DNA from: Chelydra serpentina
Taxonomy: Eukaryota; Chordata; Testudines; Chelydridae
NCBI GenBank assembly: GCA_037349315.1
Contig: JBAIAC010000026.1
Span: 25,573,501 to 25,637,500, forward strand
Direction of reading: 5' to 3'
Length of the DNA: 64,000 bases
Both the position numbers and the translations under genes were made by a program. Positions 12,889-25,158 of the stretch are shown one piece after another. Within the stretch, counting starts at the first letter, position 1, and each line of letters starts with the position of its first letter. Below the pieces are notes generated by a model that worked only from the letters and a program-made list of their open reading frames with translations, did not search any database and was not told the DNA's origin.

Positions 12889-13705
12889 GCCTTGGCTACA
12901 CTTGCAGATGTACAGCGCTGTTAGTTAAACCCGTGTTCGTACAGCTGAGTAGGGAAAGCGCTGCAGCCTGTCCACACTGGCAGCTGCCAGCACAGTAAGA
13001 TGGCTACATTTGAGGCATTTGCAGCTGTATTGGGAGTGGTGCATTATGGGCATTCAAGTGGCTGCAACGTGCTTTTCAAATGGGGGGGGGTGAGGGGGAC
13101 TTTGACAGGGAGCGTTTTTGGAGACAGAGTGGGTTTTTGGAATCTCCACAGAGTGTCAGCTCATTATTTCCACACCTCCACATCCCCTGCCTCTCTCTCA
13201 ATCACTGAAAGCAAACAGCAGGGGCTTTGTTTGTTTTTAAAGAGCAGATAAAAGAGAGGAAACAGAGCCTTCCCCCTCCCCCCCGCCGTTCTTCTCCCCC
13301 CCCCCCCCCAGACGCCGTCTCTGTCCAAGGCAACTTTGCTGCCGGCATTCCTAACGGAGCCCCTCCCCTCTTCCCCCCCCCCCCCCCCCGCCTGCAAACA
13401 GTAGCTGTGTTTGGTTTTTTGTAAAGCACCTCAACAACGGAGCTCTGAACTCCAACCCGGAAGTGCCGTTTCAAAACAAAGGGAGCTTCCGGAGATCAGT
13501 AACTGCGTTGTTCCTCGGCTACACTGAAAGACCAACGTTCCACCCACTTCACAACAGCTGTTATTCCTCTCGGGGAGGTGGAGTACATGCAGCGCTGTAT
13601 CTGAGGAGATACAGCGCTGCATGTGCCTTGCAAGTGTAGCCAGTTAGTGAGTTACAGCGCTGCAGGCAGTTTTATTGCGCTGTAACTCGTAAGTGTAGCC
13701 AAGGC
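12889..13705. mobile_element. Inverted-repeat DNA element (817 bp) with CTGAG duplication
   Basis: The left end gccttggctacacttgcag and right end ctcgtaagtgtagccaaggc form a terminal inverted repeat, and ctgag lies on both sides (12884-12888 and 13706-13710). Both subterminal regions are rich in the motif cagcgctg. A perfect 17-bp hairpin with a 4-base loop sits at 13586-13623. The interior (13080-13400) contains G and C homopolymer runs that generate spurious proline/glycine-rich frames. No transposase was found, so it is non-autonomous. The 5-bp duplication does not fix the superfamily. Confidence 0.75.
13268..13391. repeat. C-rich homopolymer tracts
   Basis: Several runs of 9-13 cytosines interrupted by short segments lie inside the inverted-repeat element. 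They are prone to length change and assembly error and explain the low-complexity proline-rich open frame on the plus strand and glycine-rich frames on the minus strand. Confidence 0.8.
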
Positions 13706-14038
13706 CTGAGTATTATACCATTTAGGTACAAAAAGCTTTAAATGTACTCACTTATTTAGTATTATACAAGGTTCCCCCCCCCCACCGTATACAATGGTAC
13801 TTTGCTGGATGTGTGGTATAACTCAAACAAAATGCATATAATTATGAAGATCTGGGAATTGTTAACTGGCAGCTTAAGTAAATATAAGAGCTGAGAGAGA
13901 TACGGTGAGCAGTTAGAGTAGAGTATACCAGGTGCTGAAGACTAAGCTACTGAAAGTTTGATCATGCATAATTTTAGCAAAATTTCAGGGTCTCATCCTA
14001 CAGCCTCTAAAGCTATGTCTACACTTACGGTTTTCTTA

Positions 14039-14286
14039 GGCCTGGTCTACACCTAAAAATTAGGTCGACCAAGCTACATCACTCAGAGCTGTGAAAAACT
14101 TTACAAGTGGGGTTGACCACATTGTAGACAGACCTAGGTAGATGGAAGATTAGCTATCACATCTCAGAGAAGTGGATAACATACACTCACCCCTCTCCTC
14201 ACCCCTTCTGAAAATGTAAGTAGTATCTAAACTACAGTGGCAGAGCTACAGTGCTGTACCTGTGTCACTGTATTGTATACATACCC
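14039..14286. mobile_element. Harbinger-type MITE with TTA duplications (decayed)
   Basis: The element begins ggcctggtctacac and ends gtatacataccc, flanked directly by TTA at 14036-14038 and 14287-14289. The 3-bp TTA target duplication and (g)ggtctacac ends are those of the PIF/Harbinger-type MITEs that are frequent in turtles. The phrase attaggtcgacc near 14060 and gaccacattgtagac near 14115 match family vocabulary. An extra end-like phrase, gctatgtctacact, at 14011-14026 suggests a second partial MITE immediately upstream. Ends and middle are more diverged than in the copy at 19942-20238. Confidence 0.7.
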
Positions 14287-14289
14287 TTA

Positions 14290-16260
14290 GTTTTATTCAT
14301 CATGCACCATCATGCAGCTTCCCTAGTGGAGCACTAGTATAGACAAAATAGCAGCATTTTTACCATCGGGTTGTCTGACCAAGATCTGAATAAATATTAG
14401 ATGACACAGAGATAAAAACACCATCAGCTGTTCAGCAAGTGAGCTGCACTAAAGTGCCCATCATTACTGTCACTGGTGGCGCTACAGCAGTGGGAAATCT
14501 TAGGAGAAAACTCAGTACGGACAAAGCCTCATAGCGAGTTTTCCTGCTCAGAATTGCTGCAAGTTCAGGCCTTCAGTTACTGTCCCAACCCCTTGATGAT
14601 ATTTTTTTTAAAATCAAAATCTTTGAAAAACCTTAAGCTCAGATTAGATTTTCATTAAGGTTTTAGAAAATCTATTGCACAAAGTCTCATAAGAAACACA
14701 ATTCATAGAGAGGATTAACAGGTCAACTTAATGAACTTGGCCTTGAACCTCTTAGACCCACCATGGAGTTCATCCTACCTTGAAGTGCTAAAAAGAAACA
14801 GATCTAGCATGACAGCTCAGAACAGTGTAAGAAGTAAAAAAATGAGATTGCATGGTCTCAGCCTTGTTCCTATTTTTCTGAGAGTGTACACCAACAAACC
14901 ATAGTGTGCTGTCACTAATTCAACAGCTATAGCAGTCAAAAGTCCCATAAAACCAGAATAAGATACTGGGACTAGTGCCAACTGAAGGCAGCTTTACCTT
15001 AAAAAACACACACACACACTCTCTCTCTCTCTCTCTCTCTCTCTAACTCTGGGCTGTGTGATTGAACAAGAAGTCTAACTTGGATAAGCTCTTAGCTCTC
15101 ATTTGCATAGGAACTAAAGAGAAAGCAGCTGCTTAGTCGTATTTTATTATTTGTTTACACTAGTGTAAATATCAGAATTCTAATACTAGATTAATCTTAA
15201 ATTCTGCCGGCAGAGACCCAAATCAAGATTAAAACTCCAAAACAGCGTGCACTTTCAAAGATTAACTGAATTAGGTTACTCTAGGGCAGGGGAGAGATAA
15301 ATTATAGCTTTTGTTTTCACATCTGCATGATGTGAACATTTTTATTTTTTACAACTTAAAATCTAGAATTTGATTTGGCTTGTTATACAGAAGGTAGCTG
15401 AAAGCATGCTACACCCCTCCACAAAAAGCCAAATAATGGTGGTGCTGTGAATTTAAATAGGAAAATAGAGCTTACCTAACTGACAGTGGACTCTGGGCCA
15501 GTAAGATAAGATGGTTCACATCTAAATGTTGTACCATGTTAGACTTTAACAGGCTCTAGGAAGGCAGAAGATATATCTGAACACACAGCCATCTAGACAT
15601 ACTGAGCCCCTCGAAAGTTGAATTTTTAAAGGAATACTATTCCAGTGAGATACAGGATCCTTGTATTCCAGGCAAGATCACGAAATGGTTGAAAGATAGA
15701 ATAGAAAGAGCTGTCTGAGAAAGCAAAGTTGGAGATTACAGCTGATGGGTAAGAATTAGAGCATGGCTAGACTTTCCCTGATCAGTGTAGCAACTATTTG
15801 GTCCCCTGTTTCTATTCTCGCCTTTGCCTTTTCTCTTTTCTGTTGTAAGTTAAAACCTTGCTAATTTATACCTGGCTAATTCGAATTTGCCCACACAGAA
15901 TGATGGTTTCTCCCTACTTCTCAGCAAAGTAACATAAAACCTCAGTACATCACCCCAATATTATGACTCCAGTTCTTTAATAGATTATTATACTAAGGAG
16001 AATGATCTACAGAGTCTGAGTTTATTTGGTGTGAGTGTAGGGACAGGTGGGTAACAAGAAAAATAATTACTGTGGGGTTGGCACCTTTCAACCTGCACTG
16101 TGTAAGCGGCAGCAAGTTGTGCCAGATTGTGACTCAATTACAATTCACTTGCTGCTTCCCATTTACTCCATAGGGGAACTAAGCATCAGTATCAGCCCTT
16201 TCTCTGGCACAGCTTACCTCCTACTCCATCTGTGCTGGCCACATATTGAGGGGATGGGAC
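14290..16260. other. Non-coding stretch with a microsatellite
   Basis: No gene is supported. The only clear feature is the CA/CT microsatellite at 15007-15044. A fragment near 16075-16230 is slightly richer in GC but not recognised. Confidence 0.5.
15007..15044. repeat. Compound (CA)n(CT)n microsatellite
   Basis: A run of CA dinucleotides passes directly into CT dinucleotides over 38 bp, a compound microsatellite likely to vary in length between individuals. Confidence 0.95.
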
Positions 16261-18650
16261 TCCTCATAGACTTTAAGGTCAGAAGGGACCATTATGATCA
16301 TCTAGTCTGACCTCCTGTACAACGCAGGCCACAGAATCTCACCCACCCACTCCTGAAATAAACCCCTAAGCTATGTCTGTGCTATTGAAGTCCTCAAATC
16401 ATGGTTTAAAGACTTCAAGGTGAGAGAATCCTCCAGCAAGTGACCTGTGCCTCATGCTGCAGAGGAAGGCGAAAAGCCCCAGGTCCTCTGCCAATCTGCC
16501 CTGGAGGAAAATTCCTTCCCAACCCCAAATATGGCGATCAGCTGAACCCTGAGCATGTGGGCAAGACTCACCAGCCAGACACCCAGGAAAGAATTCTCTG
16601 TAGTAACTCAGATCCCATCCCATCTAGCATCCCATCACATGCCATTGGAAATTTGTAACGCTAATAGTCAAAGATCAATTAATTAACAAAATTAGGCTAT
16701 CCCATCAAACCATCTCCTCCATAAATTTTTGAAGCTTAATCTTGAGGCCAGATATGTCTTTTGCCCCCACTGGATCTAAAGGCGGAGGAGGCCTCGAATT
16801 ACTTCAGGTCAAAGTTGCAGAAACTATCAGAAGCCTGCATCCCAAGAAAGGGGAAAAAATTCATAGGCAGGAGTTGTAGACCAAGCTGGATGAGCAAGCA
16901 TCACAGAGAGGTGATTAAGAAAAAGCAGAAAGCCTACAAGGAGTGGAAGATGGCCGGGATCAGCAAGGAAAGCTACCTTATTGAGTTCAGAATATGTAGG
17001 GATAAAGTGAGCGAGGCTAAAAGCCATGTAGAGTTGGATCTTGCAAAGGGAATTAAAACCAATAGTAAAAGGTTCTATAGCCATATAAATAAGAAGAAAA
17101 CAAAGAAAGAAGAAGTGGGACCACTAAACACTGAGGATGGAGTGGAGGTTAAGGATAATTTAGGGATGGCCCAATATCTTAATAAATACTTTGCCTCAGT
17201 CTTTAATGAGGCTAATGAGGAGCTTAGGGATAATGGCAGGATGACAAATGGGAATAAGGATATGGAGGTAGATATTACCACATCCGAGGTAGAAGCCAAA
17301 CTCAAACAGCTTAATGGGACTAAATCGGGGGGTCCAGATAATCTTCATCCAAGAATATTAAAGGAACTGGCACATGAAATTGCAGGCCCATTAGCAATAA
17401 TTTTTAATGAATCTGTAAAATCAGGAGTTGTACCATATGACTGCAGAATTGCTAACGTAGTTCCTATTTTTAAGAAAGGAAAAAAATGTGATCCGGGTAA
17501 CTACAGGCCTGTTAGTTTGACATCTGTAGTATGCAAGGTCTTGGAAAATTTTTTGAAGGAGAATGTAGTTAAGGACATTGAGGTCAATCGTAATTGGGAC
17601 AAAATACAACATGGTTGTGCCAAACCAACTTGATCTCCTTCTTTGAGAAGGTAACAGATTTTTTAGACAAAGGAAACACAGTGGATCTAATTTACCTCGA
17701 TTTCGGTAAGGCATTTGATACGGTTCCACGTGGGGAATAGTTAGTTAAATTGGAAAAGATGAGGATCAATATGAAAATTGAAAGGTGGATAAGGAACTGG
17801 TTAAAGAGGAGACTACAACAAGTCATACTGAAAGGTGAACTGTCAGGCTGGAGGGAGGTTACTAGTGGACTTCCTCAGGGATCGGTTTTGGGACCAATCT
17901 TATTTAATCTTTTTATTACTGACCTCGGCACAAAAAGTGGGAGTGTGCTAATAAAGTTTGCAGATGACACAAAGCTGGGAGGTATTGCCAATACAGGGAA
18001 GGACTGGGATATCATACAGGAAGATCTGGACGACCTTGTAAACTGGAGTAATAGTAATAGGATGAAATTTAATAGTGAAAAGCGCAAGGTCATGCATTTA
18101 GGGATTAATAACAAGAATTTTTGTTATAAGCTGGGGACACAGTTGGAAGTAACAAAGGATGAGAAGGACCTCGGAGTATTGGTTGATCACAGGATGACTA
18201 TGAGCCACCAATGGGATATGGCCATGAAAAAAGCTAATGTGGTCTTGGAATGTATCAGGCGAGGTATTTTCAGTAGAGATAAGGAGGTGTTAGTACCATT
18301 ATACAAGGCACTGGTGAGACCTCATCTGGAATACTGTGTGCAGTTCTGGTCTCCCATGTTTAAGAAGGATGAATTCAAACTGGAGCAGATACAGAGAAGG
18401 GCTACTAGGATGATCCGAGGAATGGAAAACCTTTCTTATGAAAGGAGACTCAAAGAGCTTGGCTTGTTTAGCCTAACCAAAAGAAGGCTGAGGGGAGATA
18501 TGATTGCTCTCTATAAATATATCAGAGGGATAAATACCAGGGAGAGAGAGGAATTATTTAAGCTCAGTACCAATGTGGACGCAAGAACAAATGGATATAA
18601 ACTGGCCATCAGGAAGTTTAGACTTGAAATTAGACGAAGGTTTCTAACCA
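16261..18650 (-). mobile_element. CR1 LINE with 5' inversion (twin-priming structure)
   Basis: The left part, 16261-16770, is the 3' end of a CR1 in minus orientation. It starts with the terminal phrase catagactttaaggtcagaa and runs to gtcttttgcccccac, which lies just after the ORF2 end. The right part, 16771-18650, is the upstream ORF2 of the same subfamily in plus orientation, stopping at ggtttctaacca, a point just before where the left part begins in the element. Only a few tens of bases of the element are missing between the two break points (judged from family knowledge). On the minus strand this is an inverted 5' segment followed by a sense 3' segment, the classic outcome of twin priming during target-primed reverse transcription. 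Target duplications are not clear; both flanks carry a ctcctc-like phrase, which is weak evidence. Confidence 0.85.
16771..18650 (+). pseudogene. CR1 ORF2 (reverse transcriptase) relic, frameshifted
   Basis: This codes for the linker and reverse transcriptase domain of a CR1-clade non-LTR retrotransposon polyprotein; the N-terminal endonuclease is missing. Two open blocks are seen, frame one to 17633 and frame two from about 17690 to 18781. The first contains GPDNLHPRILKEL and PGNYRPVSLTS (fingers/palm motifs); the second contains GLPQGSVLGPILFNLF at 17867 and the catalytic box FADDTKL at 17957, with both aspartates intact. Between them, near 17615, a short deletion shifts the frame and a TGA follows, and a TAG interrupts near 17740, just after the FGKAFDTVP motif. 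The frame after 18650 is flanking sequence. The protein cannot be made as one piece. Confidence 0.88.
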
Positions 18651-18651
18651 T

Positions 18652-19938
18652 CCTCCTCCTATGTGCCCCATCTCCACAGCTACTTGTGGAGTGGATGGGT
18701 AGCAAGTGCAGTGGAGTAAGGGAGCACCTTATGACCCCTTACTCCCATACAAGGGCTCCCAGAGCAAGGGTCAGAATCTGACCCTATATTATTTATGTAT
18801 TTTAAATCTTGTCCTGGTCACTATAAGTTTTTCTCTTTTGACATTTGCAGTGCAGCTCAAACATTTCCAAAGAAGCAAATGTTCTCAAAGTGAACACAAA
18901 ACTTTACAAATATTTTATTAAAAATTGGGCTTCTGTCTCCTCAGATGATAGCAGCTAGATAGGCTGTCTGCCTTTTTAATTACACAATTCTGAAGCAATA
19001 CCTTGAATCGATACATCTCTGTCAGTTGTCAACGTGAATTCCAACTCTCTTTTCGGTATTCCACTTCTCTCACAAGAATGAAATCTGATACCTTGAGCTC
19101 TGTGATCTGTCCATTTCTGTTCCGTTTTGCTAGGGTTCACCTCAAGAACATCAGTGTTCATAGGGCATAGAAAGTCCTGTCTGCCATCAATATTGCTGCT
19201 GCAGCAGGATAACGCTTGAATGTAGGCATTTTCTATCTCTGAAGTGTGTTACAGAAATCTATAAAACATTTATAATATTATATCCAAAAACTCTACATTA
19301 AAAGAACATTAAGGTTGCAAAGTCAAGCACTCAAAAATTAGGAAATGGCAGAATTAAGACTGCCCATGTAACCTTAATTTGAATCATTTGTGCTTATGCA
19401 GCACTGTACAGTCTTTAGTTACACTACAACTATCTTCGCTGCGGGTACTGCATTTCAGCAGGGTCAAGAAATTGCCCATGAGGAATCAGGAACAGGATTT
19501 CTTCGGATGCAGCTCTGTTCGAGAGACATCTGTCTACCCATTTTAATGATGATTAGTTAGTCAAATAAATTTGAATTGTTCTTCTAATGCTGTTTAAGTT
19601 TAATGCTGCACCGAATGTAAACATATGTGATGTAATATGTCCCTACAGCATTATGCACCAGTTGTTCATGATATTTAGCCTTAAAGTGAAAAATAAAATT
19701 GTTAGTGGTTTTTGGGGGGAGAAAACTGTAAAATGATGGAACACCTTTTTATGAATGTGCAGATTTACAGGGTGCCCTTGTGTATTGCTCTTCCTATTTG
19801 TTGATAATGGTTACTTTGAGCCTAGTTCTCTGTGTGGGTGTGCCTCAAAACTGCAGCCTTTTCCCAAGAAAACATTAAGATGAGATATAAATGGAGCCCT
19901 GTGCCACTACCTCCTGTTTGCAAGCACAAATTAGGATG
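18652..19938. other. Non-coding stretch, nothing recognised
   Basis: No supported gene, RNA or repeat. A 61-codon minus-strand frame near 18976-19161 has no recognisable domain. Confidence 0.55.
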
Positions 19939-19941
19939 TTA

Positions 19942-20238
19942 GGGCTGGTCTACACTAACCCCCCCAATTCGAACTAAGATACGCAACTTCAGCTACGTGA
20001 ATAACGTAGCTGAAGTCGAACTATCTTAGTTCGAATGACAACGTACTTACCCGGGGTCCACACGCGGCGCGCAGGCTCCCCCGTCGACTCCGCCTACTCC
20101 GTTCGTCGAGCAGGATTACAAGCATCGATGGGGGAGCACTTCCTGGTTTGATTTATCGCGTCTAGCCAAGACGCGATAAATCGAACCCAGAACATCGATC
20201 CGACGCCTCCGATCCAGCCGGTAAGTGTAGACCTACCC
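19942..20238. mobile_element. Harbinger-type MITE with exact TTA duplication
   Basis: A 297-bp element begins gggctggtctacact and ends agtgtagacctaccc, flanked by TTA at 19939-19941 and 20239-20241. The left half folds into a long hairpin: ttcgaactaagat (19968-19980) pairs with atcttagttcgaa (20023-20035), and acttcagctacgt (19986-19998) pairs with 20004-20016. A second hairpin, gatttatcgcgtct (20150-20163) with 20169-20182, lies in the right half. It is rich in CpG compared with its surroundings, so it is probably a fairly young copy. The 3-bp duplication and ends fit PIF/Harbinger-derived MITEs. It carries no transposase. Confidence 0.88.
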
Positions 20239-20241
20239 TTA

Positions 20242-23200
20242 GTAGCACAATTTGTTTTGCAGATGCAAAATTACAGGCACAAATTTTATAGGCCCAGATA
20301 GTACATACAAAAAATGAGGCTGTGATTTAGCCCAGATGTAAATTATAGGTCGTTGTTTACAGCACTGCTGAATTGAGCTGGATGCTAGCTACCAGATAGT
20401 ATGCCAAGTGAGGAAACTGTCCAAAGAGATTGAAACTCTACAGATCCCATAGCACTTTTCATAAGAATAAAATTCATGCAGAATGCACAGGGATCATAGT
20501 TTTTAAGGCTTCACCTAAACAGACCTATGTGCAGTAAAGGTCATAATACTATGTTTATCTGCCTTGAACGCATGAAGGTCTGAGTCAACTTTCAATCTTT
20601 GGTTCCTGTAAATCTATATATCCCAAAACTTAAACTTGTATGCTTGGTTTACTTATGTTCCACAGAAATCAAGGTTAGCAGGGGATTTGGCCCTTTGGCT
20701 CCTACTGACGTCAATTTTTAAATTATTGTTGTCTTCAGTGGGACTGGGATTTGGTCACCGAGTTCTTGTCTTCAAGTAGTAACCAAAGCCTCCAATTCTA
20801 ACATCCAGCTGTGCTCTTGGTCCATAAGAGTTTGTCTTGACTGCAAAGTTAGCCCATGATATACTCCAGGTGTTTCCCCTGACTCCCTGTCTGTCCACAC
20901 AGAGAAATCTCTAGCCTAGGTTTGAGGGTGCTCCAAGCTCAGGCTTGCAAACACAGCTGAGGTGATAGTCTTGAGCTCGGTCTCGCATCAGCCCTGGTGG
21001 GCAACCCATCCATTTTTCAGTGAGCGTTCAGTTTATCAAGCCCAAGGTGTGCTGTTAGTCCTCGAATCCTAATTCACAATTCCATCTAGGCAGAATGTTC
21101 TTGTCTAACTCCTTTCTTCATCTGCACTGCCTTTTAACCCTATGTTTTCCTGCTTAATTTCTGCTGAACTTCCACAGATTTTAAACAGAGGTGTCATCCA
21201 AGAAATCTTTCTAATCCATACTGCCAGTTGGCCTAAAGTTGATACCAGCCTTCTGGTAAAGCTGTGGTATGATTTCAGGAAGACCCATAAGAGCACTTCT
21301 GCAAAGTACCAAAGTAGGACAGTTCTCCTACAGCACACTGAATGAATTCATAGAGTGGCCCAGTTTAATGCAGCTCAAAGAACCAAAGGACAACCCACTA
21401 GAAATCCAGCCCAGCACACAGGCTATGACATCACCACTGTGGATTCAGCACACAGGTCTGGCATGGGGAGGGGTTTCCAGTGGAGACTCTCTACCCATGC
21501 TAGGCTATCCCTGATATGAAGACATAACCTAAGACTGTGTTATACAAGAATGGGGTTATCGGAATTCAGGTACTGTATTTACTGGCAGTTTTTTATCTTG
21601 ATAGCAGGATGCAAAAAAATGTAATTTAAAATTGCATATCAGTGTCCAAAAGGCACTTTCTAAGAAGAAGCTTGCAATTTCTCAGCCCCACTTCCCTTGA
21701 TAGGAGCATTTATGCTTGTACACTACAGTTCTAGACATCAATGAACCAGATGTTCCTTTGAAAAAGTGGCAGCCAGAGTAGTCAGGTGTGTAAAAGCCGA
21801 CAACATAAAAATATTGTAAAGTTCTTTTACCACTTTGAAAACTAATCAGTAAATTTTAAAACTGTTTTTTTATTGCTTGTATCTCTGTTTAATGGGGAAA
21901 AAACCTTAGGAGTTAACCATACACTTGTATCTTTTGAATTTGTTATATATTATGATCTCTTCTCAGTCTATTATCTATTAACAATAAGCAATTCTTCTTC
22001 AAGCTTCTCTGCCTTTTGAAAAAATTCTCATTAGCACAACTACACTTCAAATCATGACTCAAAATTATATCACATTTATTTCACAATGATTTACTATTTA
22101 AAAAAACTAGAAAACCTCTGGTATTGGCTATGACTATGCTTTATATAGCAACTTGTGCTATTGTCCATGGTATTGTCATTTGTATTTATTTATATTTGCA
22201 TATGTACAGTACATCTGTATCTATAGATATAAATGTGTATTTATATATGTATAAGATAATATGTAATGAGAGCTGAGTGAGTAATTTATTTGAAGAATTT
22301 AGCCTCTTTTTCTATCTACAGAATATCCATGAACTGATTGATTCCCTAGAATGTGTTAGTTGTTTAAATTATTAAATGACTGTCTCTTAGAAATGTTTAC
22401 TCACATTGATGTTGAGCATTTGAAATTCAAGCTAGTGCCTAGTTGTGAGTGGTCGGATAAGTCACATGATTGCTTGAGTAAACAATCACTTCCAGCCCAA
22501 ATACTTGTATGCTGAAATTAAAAAATTGTTTTCTGTGGCCTCATGAACACTAGGCATTTTTTTTCTAAAGTTTCCATCTCTCACCGCTATCAGTGCAACT
22601 CCACCAAGGATAGCAATTGTGGAAGCACCATTATAGATGAAGCACTGGCTGGCACTGGTGTTTTAAGCACCTTGACAGGTAGCCCTGCTTGGAGCAAGAT
22701 TAGATGACATGGTGCTTAAAATGCTAGGAACCATCTGGAGTCCTGTCTGTGCTAGTGTGTTCAATGTTCCTATTACTGAGCTGAGCTAGTGATAGCAATA
22801 GAGGGATATTTTTGCTTTAGTTCTGCAAGGTCTTAAATGTGACATATAACCTTAATAGCATGCACTGTTAGTATACATGCAGAGGATGTAGGCAAACATT
22901 TTGTTGGATTTGCTCCTGTTTTCTTCAGTTAGAAGTTGAAGGTTGTACTCTGTCACCCAAAAGGGTAACTTTCCTTAGATTCCAAATAAGATGTCTGATT
23001 TAAACAATGCAGATTGTGGTGGCATGAGAGATCTCTTGAGACAAAGAACCAAATGTATGAATTTGTATAGCTTTGTAGAATTGGGTAGTGTTTGCATATA
23101 ACAAAGGTGGTCTCAGTTAATAGCCGTGTACCATTTCTAGTACAGAACATACTCCTTCTGTGGACAAGTAGGTGAGTCAGCATAGTCCTTTGGCAGCTCT

Positions 23201-23338
23201 GCTGGTAGGACTGCTATGGAGCTGGCACTAGGAGTTGAGGATTAGACACTGGGCTCATAAGAGTCAGTAACAAAACTTCCATTGACTTCATTGGTACAGG
23301 ATCAGAACCTAAATGTGAGAATTTCCCAGTAGAGTTAC
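20242..23338. other. Non-coding stretch with possible MITE relics
   Basis: No gene is supported. 20825-21540 begins and ends with phrases resembling (ttaggt)tatgtct...gtta, and carries tagcc near both sides (20854 and 21508), so it may be a strongly decayed inverted-repeat element. 22545-22815 has paired phrases (ggtgttttaagcacc near 22660 and gacatggtgcttaaaatgct near 22707) like an old MITE. Neither has clear ends or target duplications. Confidence 0.4.
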
Positions 23339-25158
23339 ATAAGAATGATCATACTGGGTCGACCAATGGTTCATCTAGCCCAGTATCCTGTCTTCTGACA
23401 ATGGCCAATGCCGGATGCTTCAGAGGGAATGAACAAAACAGGTTATCATTAATTGATCCATCCCATGTTGTCCATTCCCAGCTTCTGGCAAACAGAGGCA
23501 AGGGACACTTGGAGCATGGTTTTATATCCCTGCCCATCCTGGCTAATCACCATTGATGGACCTATCCTCCATTAATTTATCTAGATCTTTTTTGAACCCT
23601 GCTGTAGTCTTTGCCTTCACAACATCCTCTGGCAAAGAGTTCCACAGGTTGACTGTGTGTTGTATGAAGTAATGCTTTCTTTTGTTTGTTTTAAACCTGC
23701 TGCCTATTAATTTCATTTGGTGACCCCTAGTTCTTGTGTTATGAGGAGGAAATAACACTTCTTTATTTACTTTCTCCATACCAATCATGATTTTATACCT
23801 CCTCATATCTCCCCTCAGTCATCTCTTTTCCAAGCTGAAAACTCCCAGTCTTATTGAGCTCTCTTCATATGGAAGCTGTTCCATACCCCTAATCATTTTT
23901 GTTGCCCTTTTCTGTATCTTTTCCAGTTACAATATGTCTTTTTTGAGATGGGGCGACCATATCTGCACACAGTATTCAAGATGTGCACATACCATGGATT
24001 TATATAGAAGCAATATGATATTTTCTGTCTCATCTGTCCCTTTCCTAATGATTCCCAACATTCTGCTGCCTTTTTTGACTGCCACTGCATATTGAGTGGC
24101 TGTTTTTAGAGAACTATCAACAATTACTCCAAGATCTGTTTCTTGAGTGGTAACAGCTAATTTAGACCCCGTCATTTTATATATATAGTTGGGATTATGT
24201 TTTTCAACGTGCACTACTTTGCATTTATCAACACTGAATTTCATCTGCCATTTTGTTGCCAGAAATCCTTTTGTTACTCTTTGCAGTCTTTTTGGGATTA
24301 TTTTGAGTAATTTTGTATCATCTGCAAATGTACAGTACAGACCCTTGGGGGACACCACTATTTACCTCTCTCAATTCTGAAAAGTGGCCATTTATTCCTA
24401 GCTTCCGTTTCCTATCTTTTTAACCCATTACTGATCCATGAGAGGACCTTCTTTCTTATCCCAAGGCAGCTTACTTTGCTTAAGAGCCTCTGTTGAGGGA
24501 CCTTGTCAAAGACTTTCTGAAAATCGAAGTACACTGTATCTACTGGATTACCTTGTCCACATGCTTGTTGACCCCCTAAAAAAATTCTAGTAGATTAGTG
24601 AGGCATGATTTCCCTTTACAAAAACCATGTTGACTCTTCCCCAACAAACTGTGCTCATCTATGTGTCTGATAATGCTATTCTTTACTACAGTTTCAACCA
24701 ATTTGCCTGGTACTGAAGTTAGGTTTACTGACTTGTAACTGTCGGGATTGCCTCTAGAGCCTTTTTTAAAAATTGGTGTCACTATAGCTATTCTCCAGTC
24801 ATCTAGTATAGAAGCTGATTTAAATGATAGGTTACACACTACAGTTAGTAGTTTTTCAATTTCACATTTGAGTTCCTTCAGAACTCTTGGGTGAATACCA
24901 TCTGGTCTTGGTGACTTATTACTGTTTAATTTACCAATTTGTTCCAAAACCTCCTCTGAAACCTCAGTCTGGGACAGTTCCTCAGATTTGTCACCTAAAG
25001 AGAATGGCTCAGCTGTGAAGACCAATGCAAAGAAGTAATTTAGTTTCTCCACAATGGCCTTATCTTCCTTGAGTGCTCCTTTAGTATCTCAACTGTCCAG
25101 TGGCCCCACTGGTTGTTTAGCAGGCTTCCTGCTTCTGATGTACTTAAAGAATTTTAGA
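23339..25158 (-). mobile_element. CR1 LINE, 3' half (minus strand)
   Basis: An approximately 1.8-kb 5'-truncated CR1 in minus orientation. The plus strand opens with ataagaatgatcatactggg, the complement of the element's 3' terminal region, and continues through the complement of ORF2 to about 25158, where similarity stops inside the region upstream of the reverse transcriptase. The element is longer than most CR1 fragments here and belongs to a different subfamily from 16261-18650, but to the same one as the 5' half at 58966-60478. Open pieces are separated by stops and frameshifts. No target duplication was found, which is usual for CR1. Confidence 0.88.
23543..25090 (-). pseudogene. CR1 ORF2 reverse transcriptase relic
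   Basis: Three open pieces on the minus strand together cover reverse transcriptase and C-terminus. 25052-24576 carries LGDKSEELSQ, the motif SPRPDGIHPRVLKEL and TPIFKKGS. 24358-23927 starts just before the catalytic box FADDTKL (complement of 24309-24329, both aspartates present) and contains HLEYCVQIWSP. 23806-23543 is the conserved C-terminus with [13 protein letters not shown]. Between 24576 and 24358 the frame is lost and the RT motif with the first catalytic aspartate is not intact. The enzyme would act in target-primed reverse transcription; this copy is dead. Confidence 0.88.

Noticed and set aside
13164..13474. Glycine/arginine-rich and proline-rich frames
   Set aside because: Produced by C and G homopolymer runs inside a DNA element.
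23339..25158. Possible single CR1 with the 59 kb half, split by inversion
   Set aside because: The two halves are 34 kb apart and CR1 copies are abundant; independent insertion is simpler. Kept only as a formal alternative in a finding.
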